Position numbers and translations under genes: made by a program. Of a stretch of 40,137 nucleotides of DNA, positions 15,478 to 22,711 are shown in pieces (the stretch's first letter is position 1; the number at the start of each line of letters is the position of its first letter). The stretch covers positions 37,358 through 77,494 of the forward strand of contig DGOK01000033.1 of assembly GCA_002389385.1 (NCBI GenBank). Direction: 5' to 3'. The notes below the pieces were generated by a model. That model saw only the letters and a list, made by a program, of their open reading frames with translations, did no database searches and was not told the origin of the DNA. The stretch comes from Rhodospirillaceae bacterium UBA4468. GTDB taxonomy: Bacteria; Pseudomonadota; Alphaproteobacteria; Rhodospirillales; Casp-alpha2.

Positions 15478-17754
15478 TTGAGAATTCTTAAAGTAATATT
15501 CAGCTATGAGCGGCTGATCGGCATGTTTTTGCTGGTTGGATTCCTCGGACTATATTTTGTAGACGTCAAAACCAATACTGGTTTTCTTGATGCGTGGCGG
15601 AATAAAGTCTTCGATTATTATCAAGAAATTAAGCCGCGTGAGATTCCTGAACCTAAAGACAAGCCCGTCACAATTATTGATCTGGATGAGCAAAGCCTAG
15701 AGACCATTGGCCAATGGCCGTGGCCAAGGAATATCCTCGCTCAACTCGTTGATAATCTTATGGATATGGGCGCTGTATTGGTGGCATTCGACATCGTGTT
15801 CGCCGAGCCTGACCGTATGAATCCGGCTAGTGTCGCATCAACGCTGGCAGGGTTGGACGACGAGACGAAGGCGAAACTCATTGATCTTAAAAGTAATGAT
15901 CAGATTTTTGCAGATTCCATCAAACGAGCGCGCGTTGTCCTCGGACAAGCTGGTCGTCCTAACGAAACCGATGGTATCAAAGGCCCGCCGATTAAAAAAT
16001 CGGTCGCCGTGCAGAAAATGTCTCGCGATGCGCTGGAGCCTTATGTCTATATCCCTAAATTCCCATCATTAGTTCGTAACGTACCGGTTATTGAACAAGC
16101 AGCGGTCGGTCGATTCGGTGGACACGGCATTTTCTCGGTTGTACCAGGCAAAGATGGTATTGTGCGCAATATTCCTGCGTTTTTTGGGCATGAAGATGAA
16201 TATTTTCCTGCTTTGGCGATTGAAATGTTACGGGTCGCAACAGGGCGCAAGACCGTACTCGCGCGGGTCAACAATGCGGGCATGACTGGTGCAGCTGTTG
16301 CAAAAGGATTAACAGTCACAACGGATCGTATCGGTCAAATTTGGCCGTATTTCTCAAAGCGCGACTGGAGCAAATATGTCTCTGCTGCCGACGTCCTGAA
16401 CGGCTCAGCTGATCCCGCGCTGATCAAAGGTAAATTGACGATCCTCGGTACGTCAGCCGTGGGCCTTCGAGATATTCGTTCTATCCCTACAGAGCGGGAT
16501 ATCCCTGGAGTTGAGGTTCATGCCCAGTTGATTGAGGCGATCATCCACAAACAATATCTCGTTCGCCCTAACTATGCGGATGTTGCTGAGCTTTCGATCC
16601 TTCTCCTAGGCGGCATTATTATGATCATTCTTGTGCCGTGGGTTGGTGCGAAATGGACTGCAATCTTGTTTATCACGGTGGCTGGGTCATCTTTGGGATC
16701 TTCCTGGTATCTGTTCTCGGAAAAACTGTTCCTTCTTGATGCGACGTACGCCGTGTTTGGTATTGCCGTCATGTATACGTCGATGACCTATGCCGGATAT
16801 GCACGTGAAGAAGCAGAAAGGCGCCAAACGCGAGACGCGTTCTCAAAGTACTTGTCGCCAGACATGGTGAAGCGTGTTGCTGGCAACCCGGGAGAATTGA
16901 AGCTTGGTGGTGATCAACGTGACATGACACTTTTATTTTGTGATGTACGCGGATTTACAACGATTTCTGAGCAGTTTGATGCCGTTGGCCTCACCGCACT
17001 TATCAACAAGCTATTGACACCGCTGACGAACGTTATTCTTGAGCGGAAGGGCACCATCGATAAATATATGGGCGATTGTATCATGGCGTTCTGGAATGCG
17101 CCTTTGGACGATGATGATCAGGAATACAATGGCTGCATATCGGCCTTGGCGATGCTCGGTGAGATGGGGCCTTTGAATGACCGCCTAGAGAAAGAGGCTG
17201 AAGAAGAAGGCCGCAAGCACATCCCACTCAAAGTGGGACTTGGCCTTAATACGGGCCCGTGCGTCGTTGGCAACATGGGATCTGATATGCGCTTTGATTA
17301 TTCTGTTCTAGGAGATGCTGTGAACTTGGCAGCGCGACTTGAGGGGCAGAGTAAAAGCTATGGCATGAATGTTGTGCTAGGTCCGACAACGCGTAACTCT
17401 ATTAGAGACAGGTTAGCGACCATCGATCTTGATTACATCCAGGTTAAAGGTAAGACCGAAGGCACGTATATTTATGGCCTGATGGGCGATGGAGAGATAT
17501 TGGCTGATCCTAAGTTCCAGAAGCTTCAAAACTTGATATTCGATGCCATGGAGACCTATCGCGCCCAGCAATGGAATGATGCGCAGGAAATGTTTGATGA
17601 GATTCGTGACCTGGGTAGTGACGCGAAAAAGCCTTGGATATTAGATGCCAATCTTCATGTTCTTTGTGATCTCTATGATGAGCGGATTGCTGAATATAAG
17701 GTCACACCACCTGATCCAGATTGGGATGGCGTGTTTATCGCAACAACGAAGTAA
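15478..17754 (+). CDS. Class III adenylate cyclase with CHASE2 sensor domain
   Basis: 758 residues from TTG 15478; GGGGGCGGG lies just upstream. There is one N-terminal TM (about 13-29), a periplasmic CHASE2 domain (about 35-360; VTIIDLDEQSLETIGQWPWP, VAFDIVFAEPD), then three TMs (about 370-440) and the cyclase catalytic domain (about 475-680). The catalytic residues are visible: metal aspartates in LLFCDVRGFTTISE (about 485) and YMGDCIMAFW (about 532), and the substrate-defining lysine and aspartate in GTIDKYMGD and FDYSVLGDAVNLAARLEG. These indicate ATP rather than GTP as substrate. It makes cAMP in response to an unknown extracytoplasmic signal. It converges with the DUF922 gene and is divergent from the secretion operon. 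Confidence 0.92.
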   Translation: MRILKVIFSYERLIGMFLLVGFLGLYFVDVKTNTGFLDAWRNKVFDYYQEIKPREIPEPKDKPVTIIDLDEQSLETIGQWPWPRNILAQLVDNLMDMGAVLVAFDIVFAEPDRMNPASVASTLAGLDDETKAKLIDLKSNDQIFADSIKRARVVLGQAGRPNETDGIKGPPIKKSVAVQKMSRDALEPYVYIPKFPSLVRNVPVIEQAAVGRFGGHGIFSVVPGKDGIVRNIPAFFGHEDEYFPALAIEMLRVATGRKTVLARVNNAGMTGAAVAKGLTVTTDRIGQIWPYFSKRDWSKYVSAADVLNGSADPALIKGKLTILGTSAVGLRDIRSIPTERDIPGVEVHAQLIEAIIHKQYLVRPNYADVAELSILLLGGIIMIILVPWVGAKWTAILFITVAGSSLGSSWYLFSEKLFLLDATYAVFGIAVMYTSMTYAGYAREEAERRQTRDAFSKYLSPDMVKRVAGNPGELKLGGDQRDMTLLFCDVRGFTTISEQFDAVGLTALINKLLTPLTNVILERKGTIDKYMGDCIMAFWNAPLDDDDQEYNGCISALAMLGEMGPLNDRLEKEAEEEGRKHIPLKVGLGLNTGPCVVGNMGSDMRFDYSVLGDAVNLAARLEGQSKSYGMNVVLGPTTRNSIRDRLATIDLDYIQVKGKTEGTYIYGLMGDGEILADPKFQKLQNLIFDAMETYRAQQWNDAQEMFDEIRDLGSDAKKPWILDANLHVLCDLYDERIAEYKVTPPDPDWDGVFIATTK

Positions 17755-17763
17755 AGCTGCGTT

Positions 17764-18474
17764 TTACCAATCACTGCATCGTGCTTGCTCGGAACGATAG
17801 CGTTCTGGTGTGTCTAGGCGCGCGTTATTGCGTTTCAGGGTTCTGCCCATTTCTGCATACAGTGGCTTGATAGCGGCGCTGAGACGCTTGCGTAAATATT
17901 CTGCTGCCTGAGATGGCGTTCTGTAGATGGCTGGCTGTAATGTCGTTGTTGCGCGCGCAAGGCGTCGCTGAATACGCGGGTAGTAATTGTTCAGCGCTTG
18001 TTGAAACACCGCAACGTGGGTGTTCTCATGATCGATAATGGATTGATAAGGACACGTTCCAGGACGAAAGCGACGGGCAATAAAGACATTGATGGTGTCA
18101 TATCCAACCTTTGCGTCGACAGAGGATAGCCTTGCGCAAACTTTATTGTTTGGTAGCTGGTATGCTTCTATTTTTATATCAATCTCATATTTAATCTCGG
18201 TCACTGTGAGGCCGACTGGAACCCATGCATTTCCAAATGCTGTGGATTGTCCATTCTTTTGCTGCATACGCTTTAAGCTATTTTGTGTCCTATTATTATT
18301 GTAACGAACTTTCCCATCCAGGCGCTGCAGATTTAGAGTTGGCTGCTGGGTGGTTGGAAAGGAGCATGACGCAGCGTAGGCCGTCTTTGCGCTCTGGAGT
18401 TGCACAAAAGCACTCAAGGCTGTGCTGAATAAAATAATCGATGCTGTTTTAAGATGTGGCATTGGTGTGTGCAT
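17764..18474 (-). CDS. DUF922 family putative secreted Zn-dependent protease
   Basis: 236 residues with a signal peptide (about 1-34, core ASIILFSTALSAFVQ; cleavage after AYA). The mature part has the DUF922 pattern: a beta-rich N-terminal half, then QSIIDHENTHVAVFQQALNN (about 140), a HExxH-like zinc motif in the form HENTH. No third zinc ligand is obvious. Four cysteines (CSF, VCAR, TCPY, RCSDW) could form disulphides, in keeping with a periplasmic site. It begins 9 bp after the PAS gene on the same strand, so the two are likely co-transcribed. Catalytic activity of DUF922 proteins is, as far as I know, inferred from the motif. Confidence 0.75.
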   Translation of the reverse strand: MHTPMPHLKTASIILFSTALSAFVQLQSAKTAYAASCSFPTTQQPTLNLQRLDGKVRYNNNRTQNSLKRMQQKNGQSTAFGNAWVPVGLTVTEIKYEIDIKIEAYQLPNNKVCARLSSVDAKVGYDTINVFIARRFRPGTCPYQSIIDHENTHVAVFQQALNNYYPRIQRRLARATTTLQPAIYRTPSQAAEYLRKRLSAAIKPLYAEMGRTLKRNNARLDTPERYRSEQARCSDW

Positions 18475-18482
18475 AGAGCGGC

Positions 18483-18926
18483 TTAATCATAATCGATAAC
18501 TGAAATTATATGATCGACGACATCATCCGTTTGACCAATTGGAAGGTTTAGTGACGTAAAAACGACAAAATCACGATTCTCGATAAAAGAACTACTGCGA
18601 TGCACTATATTTCCGCATTTATCTTTTACAACGTGCTGATAATTTTCCATCTGAGGGCCAAGAGGTTGATCTTTATAAATCTCCCAATGTGTCTTGCCGC
18701 TCGCATCAAAACCGGCACGTTCTACAATCAAAGTTCCCCAATAGCGATTTCGAAAGTCAGCACCGCAACCGATGACGTCCTTTATAATCAGAGCAGGTGC
18801 GATTCTCCATAAATCAATGAGGTTGATATCTTGCAAAGAAGGGAAAGCACGACTATCGCGTTTGTCATCCCAATATTGATAAAGTGTCAATGCGTTCGGT
18901 TTGTTTGGCAGATCGCCAAGTGCCAA
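18483..18926 (-). CDS. PAS domain protein of the PAS_5 family
   Basis: 147 residues from TTG 18926; the start is uncertain because no ribosome-binding site is visible and the phase stays open about 14 codons further upstream without ATG or GTG. The family pattern is recognisable: YWDDKRDSRAFPSLQDINLI (short helix, 'P.l.di'), GCGADFRNRYWGTLIVERAG (the 'fr.R..GT.i' core) and DASGKTHWEIY, then a C-terminal beta-sheet ending DHIISVIDYD. PAS_5 proteins are mostly alphaproteobacterial, usually single-domain, and of unknown ligand; some of their relatives take part in development or cell-cycle signalling. Its neighbour DUF922 overlaps its transcription unit. Confidence 0.72.
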   Translation of the reverse strand: MALGDLPNKPNALTLYQYWDDKRDSRAFPSLQDINLIDLWRIAPALIIKDVIGCGADFRNRYWGTLIVERAGFDASGKTHWEIYKDQPLGPQMENYQHVVKDKCGNIVHRSSSFIENRDFVVFTSLNLPIGQTDDVVDHIISVIDYD

Positions 18927-19150
18927 AATCTGTCGGTCATTGATTTTGCTTTTGACGTTAAGGATGGCCAGGATAAACCCTCATACATTTCATTTAAGAT
19001 ATACATATCTTCTAGCTTGGCCGATTTTCTCAGATTTTTGCGTTCCAGACAACGGCCTTGAACAGGCTGTAAGCTCAACATTGTACCATCAGACCAGAGC
19101 GTGCGCGGTTTAACCGAATTTAATATGCATAGGTGCCAAATTGTGTAGGT

Positions 19151-19189
19151 AAAATAAAAAAGGGCCAGTCTCATAACAAGACTGGCCCT
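19151..19189 (-). terminator. Rho-independent terminator of the tRNA operon
   Basis: Perfect 11-bp stem AGGGCCAGTCT (19161-19171) / AGACTGGCCCT (19179-19189), 7-nt loop. Read on the minus strand it is followed by a T-rich tract (plus-strand AAAATAAAAA, 19151-19160). It lies 10 bp beyond the CCA end of tRNA-Asn. Confidence 0.93.
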
Positions 19190-19198
19190 TTAGGGTGT

Positions 19199-19274
19199 TG
19201 GCTCGGGCGGCAGGACTCGAACCTGCGACATAGGGATTAACAGTCCCCCGTTCTACCAACTGAACTACGCCCGA
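19199..19274 (-). tRNA. tRNA-Asn (anticodon GUU)
   Basis: 76 nt including an encoded CCA (plus strand TGG, 19199-19201). The acceptor stem TCGGGCG / CGCCCGA is perfect; discriminator G. The D arm has GTTCAGTTGGTAGAAC, the anticodon loop is CTGTTAA (GUU), and the T arm has GTTCGAGTCC with a GCAGG/CCTGC stem. Second gene of a Cys-Asn pair. Confidence 0.96.
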
Positions 19275-19281
19275 TCAGTGC

Positions 19282-19355
19282 TGGAGGCGCGGACCGGAAT
19301 CGAACCGGTGTTCACGGCTTTGCAGGCCGCTGCGTAACCACTCCGCCACCGCGCC
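19282..19355 (-). tRNA. tRNA-Cys (anticodon GCA)
   Basis: 74 nt including an encoded CCA (plus strand TGG, 19282-19284). Acceptor GGCGCGG / CCGCGCC, discriminator U as expected for tRNA-Cys, anticodon loop CTGCAAA (GCA), T-loop TTCGATT with ACCGG/CCGGT stem. Seven bases separate it from tRNA-Asn downstream. Confidence 0.96.
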
Positions 19356-19428
19356 GTTCCGCGTCGACCCTCACCGCAGTTTGTGAACATACAAAGGTTT
19401 GTAAGTTCGCTCTCTGCGACGAGGCCGG

Positions 19429-19457
19429 AAATTAGACGTATCATAAGGACGGGTCAA
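19429..19457 (-). promoter_or_regulatory. Candidate promoter for the tRNA-Cys/tRNA-Asn operon
   Basis: Read on the minus strand: TTGACC (19457-19452), 17-bp spacer, TAATTT (19434-19429). It would start transcription about 65 nt upstream of tRNA-Cys. Confidence 0.4.
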
Positions 19458-19621
19458 GCAATCCATGCATCAGATTGTTGCTATTTTTTATCTAGGCTGT
19501 GATATCGTCGCATTGAGTTGTTTTTAGTCCGCTTAAGACCTATAAATTCAGCTAGGCTTTACGCCTGCTTAAGCTCAAATATTGCGTTAAAATGCATACT
19601 TCGCAAAAAAAGGTAATTCGT

Positions 19622-20287
19622 ATGTCAAATACCGACTTCGCCAAAGCTCGTTTAAACATGGTCGATAGCCAGATTCTTCCGAATAGGGTGACTGACGATC
19701 ACGTTATTAGTGCTATGGGGGCACTGCCACGGGAATCCTTTTTGCCAACGACTGCTCATTCACTTGCTTACGCCGATAAAAGTGTCTTGATCGAGGACGG
19801 TAGATATTTGATGCAGCCAATGGTCTTGGCGCGGTTATTAGACATCGCCGAGATTGGAAAATCTGATGTTGCATTGGCGATAGGATGTGCAAGCGGTTAT
19901 GGCATTGCGGTATTGGCTCGGCTTGTTGATACGGTTGTTGCTATCGAGCCGAATAGTTCGATGAGGGCAAAGGCAGAGCAAAACTTGGCTGCGCTAGGTA
20001 TCGATAATGTCGTTATTGTTGCTGGCGAGTTTCGTGATGGGAATGCGCAAGAGGCGCCTTTTGATTTGATATTCATTGATGGTGCGGTACCTGAAGTTCC
20101 CGATGCTGTTGCTCGGCAGCTATCAGATGGGGGCCGACTAATTGCTATTGAAATGCCATCTGACAAACCTGTTGGCCGTGGTATTTTGATGACAAGATAC
20201 GTAGATGCGTTCTCAAAACGTGAAGTGTTTGATGCTGTTGAGCATGTGTTGCCAGGTTTTGAGAAAGAGGTGGCGTTTTCTTTCTAG
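19622..20287 (+). CDS. Protein-L-isoaspartate O-methyltransferase-like protein (PIMT family)
   Basis: About 221 residues. ATG 19622 (MSNTDFAKARLNMVDSQI) is preferred over ATG 19592 because AAGG lies about 9 nt upstream and ARxNMVDSQ is the usual N-terminus in alphaproteobacterial members. Rossmann SAM-binding elements are ALAIGCASGYGIAVLARL (motif I), VVAIEPNSSM (acid of motif Post-I) and APFDLIFIDGAVPEVP (motif II). True Pcm enzymes carry a GQTISQP-like substrate motif; here the matching place reads LIEDGRYLMQP, so repair of isoaspartyl residues is doubtful. The gene sits 253 bp upstream of tolC, an arrangement I recall as common in Alphaproteobacteria. Confidence 0.8.
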   Translation: MSNTDFAKARLNMVDSQILPNRVTDDHVISAMGALPRESFLPTTAHSLAYADKSVLIEDGRYLMQPMVLARLLDIAEIGKSDVALAIGCASGYGIAVLARLVDTVVAIEPNSSMRAKAEQNLAALGIDNVVIVAGEFRDGNAQEAPFDLIFIDGAVPEVPDAVARQLSDGGRLIAIEMPSDKPVGRGILMTRYVDAFSKREVFDAVEHVLPGFEKEVAFSF

Positions 20288-20540
20288 AATACGCCAACAC
20301 TATGGAATCACGAGAGAATTTCTTGTTAGCGATTCGCTCGGTTTTTCCAGGCGGAGTTATTTGAAGTATGCTGAACATGCTGAAATCATTGAGTTTTTAC
20401 CCTGACTTGACCTGTGCGTCAGCTTCTGACTCCCTTATTGTTCACAAAGCCTCAATGGCTTTGCGGGATTTTTGGGTGAGCGTCGTGCAATTGGCCGGTG
20501 TGATGTTCCCTAAATCCCGGGCTTTATAGGTTCTAATGCT

Positions 20541-21923
20541 ATGAATAAATTCATTTTTTTTGCAACTTCAGTCGCCGTTACCGCACTTATGGCGGTTCAA
20601 ACTTCTGCAGTGTCAGCGCAGTCTGTTGAGGATGCGCTTGTAAAGGCGTACTTGAATAACCCGACGCTTTTATCAGCACGTGCTGGGTTGCGGAGTACAG
20701 ATGAAGGCGTCCCTCAGGCGCTTTCTGATTGGCGACCTTCAGTTGAAGTGACGACGTCTATTGGCGCCGAGGTCATTGAAAGCAATACATCAACAGGAAC
20801 TGATCGAAATCAAAGCCGTCGTCCCAAGGATGTGGGTATTACGTTGACCCAACCTTTGTTTCGTGGCGGTCGTACGCTGGCAGCAACAAGTGAAGCTGAG
20901 AATGATATCCGTGCAGCACGTGCGCGTTTACTTGAGACTGAGCAAAGCATTCTTCTTCAGGCCGCAACATCTTATCTAAACGTCTACCGCGATCAGGCTG
21001 TACTAGAATTGAATCGAAATAACGAAGAAGTTCTGCAACGCCAGCTTGAGGCAACGCGTGACCGTTTCGAAGTTGGTGAGATCACTCGTACTGACGTTCA
21101 CCAGGCTGAGGCCCGTTTGGCACGTTCGAAAGCGGACCGCATCCAATCAGCAGGTGATCTGGAAACGTCACGTGCAAACTATTTAAACATTGTCGGTGAG
21201 CCGGCGCCGCAAAGCTTGTCTCTGCCGCAACGTGTGAGTGATTTACCATCCAGTGCCGAACAGACTGTTAAAATCGCTGTTGTGAATAATCCTGGGGTTA
21301 TTGCAGCCGAGTTTGATCGTCGTGGATCTATGGACAATGTGGATGAAGTGTGGGGCGAGCTGTTGCCTGAGTTGTATCTTGCCGCCAGTAGCACGCGCGA
21401 ATTGCAAACGACAACTGAGAATAGTGTACGAACAACGCACGAGGTTTCATTAAACCTGACGATACCGCTGTATCAGCAAGGTAGTGTTTATTCACGTTTG
21501 CGTCAGGCACGTCAGGATGCTGCTGAAAGTACGCTTATTATTGATACTGAGCGTCGCGATGCTGCTGAGGCTGCCACTCGATCATATGAGAGCCTCGTGA
21601 CGGGGCGTGCTCAAGTTGATGCGTTCCAAACTCAAATCGAAGCTAGTATTGTCGCGCTTGAAGGTGTTCAGCGCGAAGCTGCAGTTGGCTCACGTACTGT
21701 CCTTGATATTCTTGATGCTGAGCAAGAGCTCTTAGATTCTCGAGTGTCACACGTACGTTCTGAACGTGATGAGTTGGTTGCTGCATTTGAATTGATGTCA
21801 GCTTTAGGCAGGCTTACAGCAAAAGATATTGGCTTAACTGTCGATCTATATGATCCACGTGAACACTATAAAGAAGTTCGCGGTAAATGGTTCGGTGGTA
21901 AAAGTTCCGGTGGAGTTCAATAG
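20541..21923 (+). CDS. tolC: TolC-family outer-membrane efflux/secretion channel
   Basis: 460 residues with a signal peptide (about 1-26, cleaved near VSA-QS). Mature start SVEDALVKAYLNNPTLLSAR is the usual 'l.eal..A...NP.l.aa' opening. Two OEP repeats follow, each with long helices and a beta pair: GITLTQPLFRGGRTLAATSE in the first, VSLNLTIPLYQQGSVYSRLR in the second. These are the paired 'l..pLf.gG' motifs of the barrel. The C-terminus has AVGSRTVLDILDAEQELLDS. It forms a trimeric channel through the outer membrane and periplasm and is the obvious exit pore for the type I exporter at 11.8-15.3 kb as well as for RND pumps. It precedes popZ by 119 bp. Confidence 0.93.
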   Translation: MNKFIFFATSVAVTALMAVQTSAVSAQSVEDALVKAYLNNPTLLSARAGLRSTDEGVPQALSDWRPSVEVTTSIGAEVIESNTSTGTDRNQSRRPKDVGITLTQPLFRGGRTLAATSEAENDIRAARARLLETEQSILLQAATSYLNVYRDQAVLELNRNNEEVLQRQLEATRDRFEVGEITRTDVHQAEARLARSKADRIQSAGDLETSRANYLNIVGEPAPQSLSLPQRVSDLPSSAEQTVKIAVVNNPGVIAAEFDRRGSMDNVDEVWGELLPELYLAASSTRELQTTTENSVRTTHEVSLNLTIPLYQQGSVYSRLRQARQDAAESTLIIDTERRDAAEAATRSYESLVTGRAQVDAFQTQIEASIVALEGVQREAAVGSRTVLDILDAEQELLDSRVSHVRSERDELVAAFELMSALGRLTAKDIGLTVDLYDPREHYKEVRGKWFGGKSSGGVQ

Positions 21924-22042
21924 GGCTCGTTTCGCGGTTGTAAGGTTATTCGCGATTCGTTTCTGTGTAATTACGGTTTGTTAACTATCTTTAGGCTAAT
22001 ATCCTTCAGTACGTTAACCTTAATAGGGGGCTAGACCCGCGC

Positions 22043-22603
22043 ATGAGCGAAGAATTAGACGCAGCGCAGGAAGATGGTGCCGAACCTTCGATGGAGGATA
22101 TCCTCGCTTCGATCCGTCGTATATTGGCGGAAGAAGAGGGAGAAGAGGGCGGTGAGGAAGTCGCTGCTGCACCTGAGCCTACACCTGAACCTGAGCCTGT
22201 GATGGCTACGCCGGAGCCAGAGCCTGAGCCTGTTATGGCCACGCCTGAATCAGCGCCACCACCTCCGCCTCCACCACCCCCGCCACCGCCACCTCCGATG
22301 CCATTGGAAATGGAGGAGATTCTGGAATTAACTCCAGATATGGTTGCGGCACCTGAATTAGTATCTTCTCCGACGTTTCAGTCTGGGGCAGATATGCTCT
22401 CAGAACTTGCGAAGGCCATACTTGACCAACGCGATATGTCTGTTGGCGGAAGTCGTGATATTACGCTCGAAACTATGGTTCGTGAGATGCTTAAACCCAT
22501 CTTACGTGAGTGGTTAGATCGCAATCTGCCATATCTAATTGAGCGATTGGTGAAGAAAGAGATCGACAAAATGATCAACCGCGCAGAGCGGTTGGACAGT
22601 TAA
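22043..22603 (+). CDS. popZ: PopZ-type polar organising protein (DUF2497)
   Basis: 186 residues. The N-terminal motif MEDILASIRRILAEEEGEE (about 14-32) is the conserved PopZ recruitment helix. An acidic, proline-rich, disordered linker (about 33-92) contains a near-duplicated EPEPVMATP unit and 14 consecutive prolines. The C-terminal oligomerisation domain (about 120-186) reads MVREMLKPILREWLDRNLPY then LIERLVKKEIDKMINRA, which is diagnostic for DUF2497/PopZ. In Caulobacter PopZ forms a polar microdomain that anchors ParB and the chromosome origin and recruits signalling proteins. The position directly upstream of valS, 108 bp apart, is a typical alphaproteobacterial arrangement. Confidence 0.92.
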   Translation: MSEELDAAQEDGAEPSMEDILASIRRILAEEEGEEGGEEVAAAPEPTPEPEPVMATPEPEPEPVMATPESAPPPPPPPPPPPPPPMPLEMEEILELTPDMVAAPELVSSPTFQSGADMLSELAKAILDQRDMSVGGSRDITLETMVREMLKPILREWLDRNLPYLIERLVKKEIDKMINRAERLDS

Positions 22604-22711
22604 GACGTCTCAAAGACTTCTCGAAACTTGATTGTAAACGTTGATCCGCAGCTCTTGCGGGGCTAAAACGTTGCGCTTCTTTGTAAAAATGAATTTTGGA
22701 GGCCTCCGGCA

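Noticed and set aside
18887..19174. 95-codon minus-strand frame upstream of the PAS gene
   Set aside because: It starts inside the tRNA operon terminator hairpin, has no ribosome-binding site or recognisable domain, and overlaps the PAS gene.
20445..20463. Hairpin CAAAGCC/GGCTTTG upstream of tolC as a terminator
   Set aside because: The stem is perfect, but the T-run is separated by CGGGA, so termination is doubtful; it may be only a leader structure.
22604..22711. T-box or amino-acid riboswitch before valS
   Set aside because: The leader is only 108 nt, with no specifier loop, T-box sequence or antiterminator; T-boxes are rare in Alphaproteobacteria.
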